A stretch of DNA of 8,424 nucleotides from an uncultured Pseudomonadota bacterium (GTDB taxonomy: Bacteria; Pseudomonadota; Gammaproteobacteria; Burkholderiales; SG8-39): contig CAIVVS010000268.1 of NCBI GenBank assembly GCA_903909415.1, forward strand, positions 1-8,424, given 5' to 3'. The translations under genes were made by a program, and so were the position numbers. The notes under the pieces are model-generated. The model saw only the letters and a list, made by a program, of their open reading frames with translations. It was not told where the DNA came from and did not search any database. Shown here piece by piece: positions 1-7,671 of the stretch. Numbering within the stretch: the stretch's first letter is position 1; every line of letters starts with the position of its first letter.

Positions 1-347
1 CCGCACCCGCCCCGGTCGCCGCCGCGGCACCTGCCCCCGCCGCCAGCGCGGGCCCGGCCCCGGTGTCCAGCTCAACGTCCAGCCCGGTGCCGGCCTCCGA
101 GCCCGGCCTCATCGACGTCACCTCGCCCATGATCGGGCGCTTCTACTCGCAGTCCGAGCCGGGCGCCGCGCCCTACGTCAGCATGGGCGCGACGGTGAAG
201 GAGGACAGCACCGTCGGCCTGGTCGAGGCGATGAAGATGTTCAACGCGGTGCATGCCGGCGTGAACGGCGTGGTCGCACAGATCTGCGTGCAGGACGCCG
301 CCCTGGTCGAGTACGGGCAGGTGCTGTTCCGCGTGCGCCCGGCCTGA
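1..347 (+). CDS. accB: Biotin carboxyl carrier protein (AccB family), 5' end missing
   Basis: This subunit carries the covalently bound biotin that shuttles carboxyl groups from biotin carboxylase to a carboxyltransferase in the cytoplasm. The gene enters from outside the window: the reading frame is open from base 3 and first encodes an Ala/Pro-rich stretch (about 20 residues), the flexible linker typical of AccB. A biotinyl domain follows, with SPMIGRFY at its start and the biotinylation motif EAMKM, whose target Lys codon is at 234-236. The protein ends soon after the domain, as AccB does. A GTG at 63 lies inside the linker and is unlikely to be the true start. The biotin carboxylase gene begins 16 bases downstream, so the two are co-transcribed. 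No AccA/AccD carboxyltransferase is visible; the carboxyltransferase in this operon is of the pyruvate carboxylase type. The carrier may therefore serve that enzyme and not fatty acid synthesis, which is inference. Confidence 0.93.
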   Translation, partial: APAPVAAAAPAPAASAGPAPVSSSTSSPVPASEPGLIDVTSPMIGRFYSQSEPGAAPYVSMGATVKEDSTVGLVEAMKMFNAVHAGVNGVVAQICVQDAALVEYGQVLFRVRPA

Positions 348-363
348 ACGGGGCCCGGCCTCG

Positions 364-1736
<1,373 letters not shown>

Positions 1737-1740
<4 letters not shown>

Positions 1741-3230
1741 CCCGGACCATGACCACGGCCACAACCAAAGACAAGATCGAATTCGTCGACGTCACCCTGC
1801 GCGACGGCCACCAGAGCCTGTGGGCCGAGCGCATGACCACCGGCATGATGCTGCCGGTCATCGGCCGCCTCGACCGCGCCGGCTTCATCGGCCTGGAGGT
1901 GCTCTCGCCCTCGTTCCTCGGCAAGTGCGTGCGCGACCTGCTGGAAGACCCGATCGCGCGCATCCGCATGCTCAAGGAACGCGCCCCGAACACCCCGCTG
2001 CGGGTCAACGCCGGCGGCCTGAACGTGTTCGGCACCGACCAGCAGGCCATGGTCGAGCTGTTCTGGCAGGTGATGTTCAAGGCCGGTATCGAGGAGGCCC
2101 GGGTGTCGGACTCCTGGAACGACCCGCGCGTCTGGACCCTGCGCGCCGGCGCCGCGGCCAAGGCCGGCATCCGCCCCATCATCAACATCACCTACTCGAT
2201 CTCGCCGCTGCACACCGACGAGTACTACGCCGAGCGCACCCGCGCGGCGGTCAAGCTCAAGCCGTTCCGCATCTGCCTCAAGGACCCGGGCGGCCTGCTC
2301 ACGCCCGAGCGCACCCGCGCGCTGGTGCCGCTGATGATGAAGCACGCCGCCGGCATCCCGATCGAGATGCACACCCACTGCTCCACCGGCCTGGGGCCGC
2401 TGTGCGTGCTGGAGGCGGTCAAGCAGGGCATACGCATCGTCAACACCTCCCTGCCGCCGCTGGTGGACGACGCCTCGCTGCCCTCGCTGTTCAACGTCGC
2501 GGCCAACCTGCGCGCGCTGGGCTACGCCACCGGCGTGGACGAGGACAGCCTGCAGGAAGTCGCGCGCCACTTCACCGTGATCGCCAGGCGCGAGGGCCTG
2601 CCCATCGGCGTCCCGGTCGCCTACGACCACGCGCAGTACGTGCACCAGGTACCCGGCGGCATGATCTCCAACCTGCGCCACCAGCTGCGCGAAGTCGGCG
2701 CCGAGGCAAAGCTGCCGGCCGCGCTGGAGGAGACGGTGCGGGTGCGCGCCGAGTTCGGCTATCCGATCATGGTCACGCCGCTGTCGCAGTTCGTCGGCAG
2801 CCAGGCCGCGCTGAACGTGATGACCGGCCAGCGCTACGGCCAGGTGTCCGACCAGACCATCCGCTATGCGCTGGGACACTTCGGCGGCGACGTGGAGAAC
2901 ATCATGGACCGCGAGGTGCGCGCGAAGATCCTCGACAGGCCGCGCGCCAAGGAATTGGCGGCGGTGAAGTTCGAGCAACTGCCGCTGGAACGCATCCGCG
3001 CCGACCTGGACGCCGCCGGTGCCTCGGACGAGGACCTGGTCTACCGCTACCTGATGCGCAAGGAAGACATCGCGCGCATGCACGCGGCCACCACGGGCCC
3101 GGTGAAGGAATACCTCACCGACACCGACCCGCTGGTCAGCCTGGTAGCGGAGCTCTCGAAGCTCAAGGGCGCCAACAGCATCCACATCAGCAAGCCCGGA
3201 TTCAACCTGACGCTGGGCCGCAACGCGTAG
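1737..3230 (+). CDS. Carboxyltransferase of the pyruvate carboxylase/OadA family with altered substrate pocket
   Basis: The 497-residue protein has an HMGL-like TIM barrel (about 14-280) followed by the conserved PYC_OADA domain (about 290-410). It should transfer CO2 from carboxybiotin to an enolisable substrate. By ungapped comparison from memory with pyruvate carboxylase (Rhizobium etli numbering), these are kept: Arg22/Asp23/Gln26 in RDGHQSL (R548, D549, Q552), Lys182 in LKDPGGLL (carbamylated metal ligand K718), His212 and His214 (H747, H749), and Thr347 in MVTPLS (proton-transfer T882). The pyruvate-binding Arg621 and Tyr628 of LLRGxNxxGY are replaced: the local sequence is NAGGLNVFGT (91-100), giving Gly93 and Thr100. 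HTHDTSG reads HTHCSTG. No C-terminal biotin domain exists, unlike PycB or OadA; the separate upstream carrier supplies it. The ATG at 1737 overlaps accC by 4 bases; ATG 1749 is an alternative. No membrane decarboxylase subunit is seen, so an ATP-driven carboxylase is more likely than a sodium pump. The substrate is unknown. Confidence 0.9.
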
Positions 3231-3248
3231 CTGCAGGCCACTCCGCCG

Positions 3249-3296
3249 CGCACCTCATCGCGCACGCCATCGCACACTTCGCAGCGCACGCCACCT
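3249..3296 (+). repeat. Four imperfect 12-bp tandem repeats in the gap before the thiolase-like gene
   Basis: Four consecutive 12-base units fill most of the 76-base gap between the carboxyltransferase stop and the next start: CGCACCTCATCG, CGCACGCCATCG, CACACTTCGCAG and CGCACGCCACCT. Units 1, 2 and 4 share CGCAC at the same place; unit 3 is the most diverged. The last unit ends where the ribosome binding site AGGA of the next gene begins. It may be a slipped-strand duplication without function, or a binding site or mRNA element affecting the downstream gene. Confidence 0.5.
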
Positions 3297-3306
3297 AGGA
3301 ACCAGG

Positions 3307-4449
3307 ATGTTCGACAAGATAGCCATCGCCGGCATAGGCGAAGCCCGCATCTCCTCCACGCTGGTGCGCACCGCGCAGGACCTCGCGGTCGAGGCCGGCC
3401 TCGCGGCCATGGCCGACGCGGGCCTGAAGTCCTCCGACATCGACGGCGTGATCACCGCCAGCCCTGCGGCCGACCCGCATTTCACCTTCAGCACCCTGGT
3501 GGCAGAGGGCCTGCGCATCAAGCCGCGCGTGAACACCGCGCTGCAGAACGCCGGCGCCTCGCCCTGCCTGGGCGTGCTGTATGCGGCGCGGGCCGTCGCC
3601 GCCGGCCACGCGCACACGGTCCTGGTGTGCGAGAGCGACAGCCGCGGCGCGCGCTTCAAGGGCGACAAGATCCAGGCGCTGCGCGCCGCGCGTCCCTGGA
3701 CCGATGACTGGGAAGACCCGTTCGGCCTGACCGTGCCGGGCAAGTACGCCCTGCTCGCGCAACGCTGGATGCACCGCCATGGCCGCGGCCCGGAAGACCT
3801 CGCGGCGGTCGCCGTCGCCGCGCGCCAGCACGCGATGCGCCAGCCCACCGCGCCGCGCAAGGATCCGCTCACCATCGAGGCCGTGCTCGCCTCGGCCCCG
3901 ATCGCGGAACCGCTGCGGGTATTGGACTCCTGCCCTGTGGCCGACTGGGGCGGCGCGATCATCGTCACCACGCGCGAGCGCGCGCGCGACATGAAAAAGC
4001 CGGTGGTTCGCCTGCTCGGTGCGGGGGAAGGCCATTCGGAGTACCACCTGCATGAGGTGGCCGAGATGCCCTGCTCGGCCACGCGCGACTCCGCGGAACA
4101 GGCCTTCGGCCAGGCGGGCGTCAAGCCGAAGGACATCCACACCGCACAGGTGTTCGACGCCTTCACCATCGCCGCGCTGATCGGCATGGAAGAGCTCGGT
4201 TTCTGCGAACCCGGCCAGGCCGGCCGGCTGTTCGCCGAGGGGCACACGGCGCTGGGCGGCTCCATCCCCACCAACACCTCGGGCGGCATGCTGACCTGGG
4301 GCAATGCCCACATCATCGTGATGCCGGAAGCCGTGCGCCAGGTGCGCGGCGAAGCCGGCCCGAACCAGGTGCCGGGCGCGACACTCGCGCTGGCCCAGGG
4401 CATAGGCGGCCCGATGGCGCTGTCCTGCACCTTGATCCTTGGAAAATGA
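3307..4449 (+). CDS. Thiolase-fold protein (SCP2/lipid-transfer type) lacking catalytic cysteines
   Basis: This 380-residue protein has a thiolase-like fold of the lipid-transfer/SCP2 branch: N-terminal IAIAGIGEARIS, a central NAGASP...ARAVAAG helix (81-100), DAFTIAALIGMEELGFC (284-300), GGSIPTNTSGGMLTWGNAH (317-335) and GIGGPM (365-370). The catalytic positions of degradative thiolases are changed. The nucleophile in xCGSG is Gly83 (Cys87 lies four residues on), the GHP histidine is Asn333, and the C-terminal CIGGG cysteine is Gly365. It is therefore unlikely to perform thiolysis. Homologues of this branch pair with DUF35 proteins, for example the Ltp2 aldolase with the ChsH2 DUF35 domain in sterol side-chain degradation; a DUF35 gene follows directly here. 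A role in C-C cleavage or condensation of a CoA ester is plausible inference. The ATG at 3307 has AGGA six bases upstream. It is probably co-transcribed with the carboxylase genes. Automated annotation would likely call it acetyl-CoA acetyltransferase, which the residues do not support. Confidence 0.87.
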   Translation: MFDKIAIAGIGEARISSTLVRTAQDLAVEAGLAAMADAGLKSSDIDGVITASPAADPHFTFSTLVAEGLRIKPRVNTALQNAGASPCLGVLYAARAVAAGHAHTVLVCESDSRGARFKGDKIQALRAARPWTDDWEDPFGLTVPGKYALLAQRWMHRHGRGPEDLAAVAVAARQHAMRQPTAPRKDPLTIEAVLASAPIAEPLRVLDSCPVADWGGAIIVTTRERARDMKKPVVRLLGAGEGHSEYHLHEVAEMPCSATRDSAEQAFGQAGVKPKDIHTAQVFDAFTIAALIGMEELGFCEPGQAGRLFAEGHTALGGSIPTNTSGGMLTWGNAHIIVMPEAVRQVRGEAGPNQVPGATLALAQGIGGPMALSCTLILGK

Positions 4450-4452
4450 GTC

Positions 4453-4456
4453 GGAG
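4453..4456 (+). promoter_or_regulatory. Ribosome binding site fixing the DUF35 start
   Basis: GGAG lies six bases before the ATG at 4463, an ideal spacing. It favours this ATG over the in-frame TTG at 4439, which would overlap the thiolase-like gene by 11 bases. Confidence 0.6.
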
Positions 4457-4462
4457 CCTGAA

Positions 4463-4936
4463 ATGAGCGACAACGCGAACAGCAAGCAGGCCGCAGACGG
4501 CGCCAAGCCCGCCCAGCCCACAAGGCCCGCCGGCCCGCCGCCCGCCAAACCCGTGCCCTCGCCCAACGACGCGACCGCGCCGTTCTGGTCGGGCTGCGCG
4601 CAGGGCGTGATGCGCTTGCGCCACTGCGCAGCCTGCGGCAAGGTGTCCGCGCCGACGCGCGCGGTCTGTGCCTGCGGCAACGCCGAGCTGGGCTGGAAGG
4701 ACTGCAGCGGCCGCGGCACGGTGTTTTCCTACACCGTGGTGCATCGCGCGCCCGACCCGGCGTTCCGGGCCGACGTGCCCTATGTGATCGCGGTGGTCGA
4801 GCTCGAGGAAGGCGCGCGCCTGATGAGCAATGTCATCGGCTGCCCGCCCGCCGAGGTCAGCATCGGCATGAAGGTCAGCGCCGTGTACGAAACCGTCGCC
4901 GAGAACATCGGCGTGCCGAAGTTCCGGCGCGCGTAG
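4463..4936 (+). CDS. DUF35 protein: Zn-ribbon plus OB-fold, likely partner of the thiolase-like protein
   Basis: The 157-residue protein starts with about 35 low-complexity residues rich in Pro and Ala, then a rubredoxin-like zinc ribbon. The cysteines are Cys55-x2-Cys58 (HCAACG) and Cys69-x-Cys71 (VCACG), so the second knuckle is CxC and not the more common CxxC. An OB-fold domain follows: GRGTVFSYTVVHRAP (83-97), PYVIAVVELEEGARL (106-120) and GMKVSAVYE (135-143). DUF35 proteins typically bind thiolase-fold enzymes and are thought to position or channel acyl-CoA ligands. The gene lies 13 bases after the thiolase-like stop, consistent with a heteromeric complex of the two products. Zinc binding and complex formation are inferred from the family. 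It is the last gene of the operon; the next gene is convergent, with its stop 6 bases away. Confidence 0.87.
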   Translation: MSDNANSKQAADGAKPAQPTRPAGPPPAKPVPSPNDATAPFWSGCAQGVMRLRHCAACGKVSAPTRAVCACGNAELGWKDCSGRGTVFSYTVVHRAPDPAFRADVPYVIAVVELEEGARLMSNVIGCPPAEVSIGMKVSAVYETVAENIGVPKFRRA

Positions 4937-4942
4937 TTCCGG

Positions 4943-5902
4943 TCAGTTCGCCGTGACCCCTGCGGCCTTCACCGCATCGCCCCACTTGATGTAGTCGGCC
5001 TTCAGCATCTCGGCGAACTCCGCCGGCGTGCTGCACCAGGCGTCGGCATCGATCGCCTGGAAACGCGCGACGAAGGCGGCGTCCGTGCAGGCCGGCGTGA
5101 GCGCGCCCAGCACGGTGTTGATGATGTCCCGAGGCGTGGCCGCCGGCGCCACCAGCCCGTTCCAGGTGGTGATCTGGTAACCCGGGAAGCCCTGCTCGGC
5201 CACGGTGGGTACTTCCGGCATCTGGGACAGGCGCTTCTCGCTGGACACGCCGACCACGCGCAGCTTGCCCGCCTTGTAGGGCCGCAGGATCTCCGACACG
5301 CTGCCGAACACCATGGGCACGTGCCCGCCGATCAGGTCGCCGATCGCCGGGGCCACGCCCTTGTAGGGAATGTGGGTCATGGTGATGCCGGCGCGCTTGG
5401 CGAACAACTCCATCGTCAGGTGGCCCGCCGAACCGGTGCCCGAGGATCCGTAGGCGACCTGGCCGGGGCGCGCCTTCACGTAGGCGATCAGTTCCTGCAG
5501 GGTCTTGGCCGGGAAATTGTTCGACACGCCGAGCGCGAACACGCTGGTGGACGCAACCGAGATCGGCGTGAAGCTCTTGAACGGGTCGTAGCGCACCTTC
5601 TGCATGTGCGGCACGATGGACATCTGCGCCAGCGACACCATGAACAGCGTGTAGCCGTCGGCCGGCGCCTGCGCCACGTAGTCCGCCGCGATCGCGCCAC
5701 TCGCGCCGGCGCGGTTCTCGACGTTGACCGGCTGCTTCAGCACCTTGGTCAGCCACTCGGCGCTAATGCGCGCGACGTTGTCGGTGCTGCCGCCGGCCGA
5801 GAACGGCACGATGATGGTCACCGGGCGTTCCGGCCAGGCGGCCAGCGCCGGCGCCGGCGCCGCGCAGAAAGCGCCAAAAACGGCGAATAGCGTTGATTTC
5901 AT
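4943..5902 (-). CDS. Bug-family (TctC-like) periplasmic solute-binding protein
   Basis: This is an extracytoplasmic binding protein of the Bug/tripartite tricarboxylate transporter receptor family, which capture organic acids and related small metabolites. From the ATG at 5902 it has 319 residues, normal for the family. Residues 1-21 form a signal peptide with cleavage expected after ALA (21). The mature part begins WPERPVTIIVPFSAGG, followed by GGSTDNVAR, VENRAGASGAIAADYVA, ADGYTL, YGSSGTGSAGHLTMELF and HIPYKGVAPAIGDLIGGHV, all Bug hallmarks. Cys271 and Cys290 could form a disulfide in the periplasm. An in-frame ATG at 5917 would add MEKSI; it has GGGA four bases upstream, so the start is uncertain by five residues. 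No TctA or TctB membrane subunit is in the window, as is common for orphan Bug genes. It converges on the carboxylase operon and might supply its substrate, which is speculative. Confidence 0.94.
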   Translation of the reverse strand: MKSTLFAVFGAFCAAPAPALAAWPERPVTIIVPFSAGGSTDNVARISAEWLTKVLKQPVNVENRAGASGAIAADYVAQAPADGYTLFMVSLAQMSIVPHMQKVRYDPFKSFTPISVASTSVFALGVSNNFPAKTLQELIAYVKARPGQVAYGSSGTGSAGHLTMELFAKRAGITMTHIPYKGVAPAIGDLIGGHVPMVFGSVSEILRPYKAGKLRVVGVSSEKRLSQMPEVPTVAEQGFPGYQITTWNGLVAPAATPRDIINTVLGALTPACTDAAFVARFQAIDADAWCSTPAEFAEMLKADYIKWGDAVKAAGVTAN

Positions 5903-5948
5903 TATGCTTTTTTCCATGACATCCCGGGCAGCAGGTTTTGAGCTGAGT

Positions 5949-5977
5949 AGTATCGCCGCATGCGGCAGGAAACGAAA
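5949..5977 (-). promoter_or_regulatory. Possible promoter/operator of the Bug gene with a 12-bp palindrome
   Basis: On the - strand GATACT (5949-5954) could be a -10 box (4 of 6 matches), 32 bases from the upstream ATG of the Bug gene. Directly behind it is the perfect 12-bp palindrome GCCGCATGCGGC (5955-5966), in the spacer before a very weak -35-like TTTCGT (5972-5977, 17-base spacing). The palindrome is clearly seen; its use as an operator and the promoter are guesses. Confidence 0.22.
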
Positions 5978-6183
5978 GCCTCCGGCATCCATGGCGTGTG
6001 GGCGCCGCCCGTTGGCAGGAACGCGCGTCGCGACCCGGGCCTGTGCACGGACTGCGGCGGCTCGCGGTGAGCGGCATGCCCCGCCAGGACACCGCTCGGG
6101 CTGCCGGGCGACGAGGTGCAACTGGCTGCGCCGGCAGGCGCGCCGAACCTGTGAAGGCTTCCTCGCCCACGTGACGGGCACAG

Positions 6184-6219
6184 CCGTCGGCCTGCAGCTT
6201 GAAAGGCACAGGCCGACGG
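6184..6219. terminator. Strong inverted repeat, possible terminator-like hairpin
   Basis: CCGTCGGCCTG (6184-6194) and CAGGCCGACGG (6209-6219) are perfect 11-base reverse complements around a 14-base loop. The repeat lies downstream of the - strand Trp-rich gene and upstream of the - strand Bug gene, where a transcript end would be expected. No T-run follows in either direction, so a standard intrinsic terminator is not shown; it could equally be a protein-binding site or an RNA-stabilising hairpin. Confidence 0.4.
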
Positions 6220-6389
6220 GGAGACCGCAGCCACGCAAAGGGAGCGCGCCCGTCGCCGCATCGGGGAAATCTACGCACGCATGGCCGAGGCCGCGACCGC
6301 CGAAATTGACAACTGGATGGCCAGGTCCCCCGTCGGCCGGGCGATCCGGCAGCGCTACCGGACCGCGCGCGGCAGCTCGCCGGGCCGCC

Positions 6390-6704
6390 TCACAGCCAGC
6401 CCTGGCGCCACTGCGCCGGGTCGGTCAGTTCGCGCCAGGGCAGCGTCCAGGTCCGCTTCGAATACACTGCCTGCAGCAGCACCCGCAGGTCCGCCGTCCC
6501 GACGGACCCGGGCGCGTCCACGGGTGCATGGTCGGGATCGACCAGCCGGACCACGACGAAGTGCTTCTCGCGCTCGCGCGGGTGCACCGCGGTCCACTTG
6601 GACTGCAGCAGCTTCTTCGGGCCCAGTCGGGTGCGAGGCGGGTTGCGCAGCGGGGGACGCGGCGCGGCAGGCAGGGTGGATGGCTTGGATGGATTGGACG
6701 GCAT
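6390..6704 (-). CDS. Small Trp-rich conserved protein (TIGR02450-like)
   Basis: The 104-residue protein matches my memory of the small tryptophan-rich family TIGR02450, whose function is not known. Hallmarks are GPKKLLQSKWTAVHPREREKHF (28-49, in part), a middle strand LLQAVYSKRTW (76-86) and the C-terminal end LPWRELTDPAQWRQGWL, with Trp at 37, 86, 90, 99 and 103. The core is preceded by about 27 Pro-rich residues that look disordered, and residues about 57-71 form a loop that may be longer than usual. The ATG at 6704 is the only plausible start close to the domain: no ATG, GTG or TTG lies between it and the core. AAAGG sits about eight bases upstream. That ATG overlaps the slyX ATG on the other strand. 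No signal peptide or membrane segment is visible. Confidence 0.82.
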   Translation of the reverse strand: MPSNPSKPSTLPAAPRPPLRNPPRTRLGPKKLLQSKWTAVHPREREKHFVVVRLVDPDHAPVDAPGSVGTADLRVLLQAVYSKRTWTLPWRELTDPAQWRQGWL

Positions 6705-6918
6705 GGAACAGCCTTTGATGCAGGAACAGGTGATCGAGTTGCAGGCCAAGCTGACGCTGGCCGAGGACCAGATCGACTCGCTCAACAAGACCGTTTTCGA
6801 ACAACGCCAGCTGCTGGACGAACTGGCGCGGCAGGTGGTGGCACTTCGGCGCCAGGTGCAGGACATCGCGCCGACGGAACCTACCAGCCTGCGCGACGAG
6901 CTGCCGCCGCATTACTGA
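6703..6918 (+). CDS. slyX: SlyX family protein
   Basis: This 71-residue acidic, coiled-coil protein has the length and pattern of SlyX. It shows heptad-like VIELQAKLTLAEDQIDSLNK (10-29), then VFEQRQLLDELARQVVALRRQV and the conserved C-terminal end PPHY. SlyX is widespread in proteobacteria; its biochemical role is unknown. The start is either ATG 6703 (MEQPLMQEQ, close to the family length) or ATG 6718, which has GGAAC roughly ten bases upstream. Neither has a strong ribosome binding site. With the first choice the start codon overlaps the divergent Trp-rich gene's ATG by two bases, so slyX promoter elements must lie inside that gene. A palindromic sequence follows the stop. Confidence 0.9.
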   Translation: MEQPLMQEQVIELQAKLTLAEDQIDSLNKTVFEQRQLLDELARQVVALRRQVQDIAPTEPTSLRDELPPHY

Positions 6919-6929
6919 GCGTCCAGGCT

Positions 6930-6954
6930 GCGGCGCCGGCCGGCATCGCGCCGC
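6930..6954. terminator. Possible bidirectional terminator hairpin between convergent genes
   Basis: GCGGCGC (6930-6936) and GCGCCGC (6948-6954) form a perfect 7-bp stem with an 11-base loop, in the 46-base gap between the slyX stop and the stop of the convergent exported-protein gene. On the + strand it is followed by a T-containing stretch (CTTCGGGTTGT) but no true T-run, so strength is uncertain. The position fits a shared terminator. Confidence 0.4.
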
Positions 6955-6964
6955 CTTCGGGTTG

Positions 6965-7570
6965 TCACTGCGTCGGACGCAGCCCGCCCTTGCCCACCTG
7001 AACGCGCACCGCGCGCAGGCGGTCGCCCTCGCCCTGCTGGGTGGCGACGTAGATCGCCTCGCCCACCTTCAGGTCATCGCGGGTGCCGGGGATGGCGCGC
7101 GACATGGGCGTGCCCGGGGGCACCAGCACCTTGACGTCGCCGCCCGGGTGCTTGAGCGTGATTTCCTGGCCGCCCGTCGCCGACACCGCCGCCTCGAACA
7201 CCGCATTGGTCATGGTGGATTCAGGCTGCAGGTCGTAGGGCGTGAGGCCCTGTCGCGCCGCCGGCGGGATGGGGCGGACGTCGATCGCCACCGTCGCGCC
7301 GTCGCGCTTGACCGTGGTCACGCCCAGCACCATGCCGGGCTTCACGTCGGCCAGGCTGAACGGCCCGGTGGCGGACACCGCGAGGTCAGCCGGCAGGTCG
7401 ATCTGCACGTCGCGGCCGTCGCGCGCCTTGACCGACAGCACCTTGCCGTCGAAGGCCGACAGCGTGCCGCGGATGTTGACGGTCTGCTGGGCCATGGCCG
7501 GCAGTGCCGCGAAGGACAGCACGAGCGCGGCCGGGAGCAGCGCGCGCCGCAGGACGGCAGGGACATTCAT
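6965..7570 (-). CDS. Exported protein of unknown function, two beta-rich repeats (DUF5666-like)
   Basis: The 201-residue protein begins with a clear signal peptide: RR at 8-9, a hydrophobic core LLPAALVLSFAALPA and cleavage expected after AMA (27). The mature part is periplasmic and looks like small beta-barrel or OB-like units. The first unit runs VNIRGTLSAFDGKVLSVKARDG with GPFSLADVKPGMVLGV; the second has ITLKHPGGDVKVLVPPGTP with DDLKVGEAIYVAT. Similar proteins are common in beta- and gammaproteobacteria and are often poorly named, some as metal ABC transporter permease, which this sequence does not support because no membrane segment follows the signal peptide. The ATG at 7570 has GGAG seven bases upstream. 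It lies downstream of the SRPBCC gene on the same strand with a 101-base gap, so co-transcription is possible. Confidence 0.8.
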   Translation of the reverse strand: MNVPAVLRRALLPAALVLSFAALPAMAQQTVNIRGTLSAFDGKVLSVKARDGRDVQIDLPADLAVSATGPFSLADVKPGMVLGVTTVKRDGATVAIDVRPIPPAARQGLTPYDLQPESTMTNAVFEAAVSATGGQEITLKHPGGDVKVLVPPGTPMSRAIPGTRDDLKVGEAIYVATQQGEGDRLRAVRVQVGKGGLRPTQ

Positions 7571-7671
7571 GTGAGCACTCCGGTGTGGGTAAAGGGTATC
7601 CGCGATGCTAACGCGGGGCGCCCGTGGAAAATTCCGCGCGGCGTCCCTGCAGCAGCCCGGTCAGCCTGCCG

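Larger units (their letters stand above)
5918..6389. other. Non-coding stretch between the Trp-rich gene and the Bug gene
   Basis: About 470 bases hold no convincing gene. The long open frames here on both strands read as Arg/Pro/Ala-rich GC artefacts. A plus-strand frame from just after the TGA at 6200-6202 looks briefly protein-like (RIGEIYARMAEAATAEIDNW, with an ATG at 6281). However, it lacks a well-spaced ribosome binding site and runs on antisense through the whole Trp-rich gene. It could be a decayed gene fragment. The stretch also contains the 12-bp palindrome near the Bug promoter region and the inverted repeat at 6184-6219. Confidence 0.5.

Noticed and set aside
1820..3298. Long + frame through the carboxyltransferase ending in the AHxx repeat
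   Set aside because: Arg/Pro/Gly-rich out-of-frame translation; the repeat-encoded tail is a by-product of the 12-bp repeats.
4439..4462. TTG start for the DUF35 gene
   Set aside because: It would overlap the upstream gene by 11 bases and adds eight residues, while ATG 4463 has GGAG at ideal spacing.
3295..4719. Long - strand frames opposite the thiolase-like gene
   Set aside because: Composition-driven shadows of a conserved + strand gene; no family resemblance.
6281..6718. 145-codon + frame starting MAEAATAEIDNW
   Set aside because: Most of it is antisense to the Trp-rich gene and the candidate Shine-Dalgarno is about 13 bases from the ATG; only its first part is kept as a low-interest note.
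5724..7001. 425-codon + frame across the non-coding stretch
   Set aside because: Overlaps Bug, Trp-rich and slyX genes antisense or out of frame, and the translation is Arg/Pro/Gly-rich without domains.
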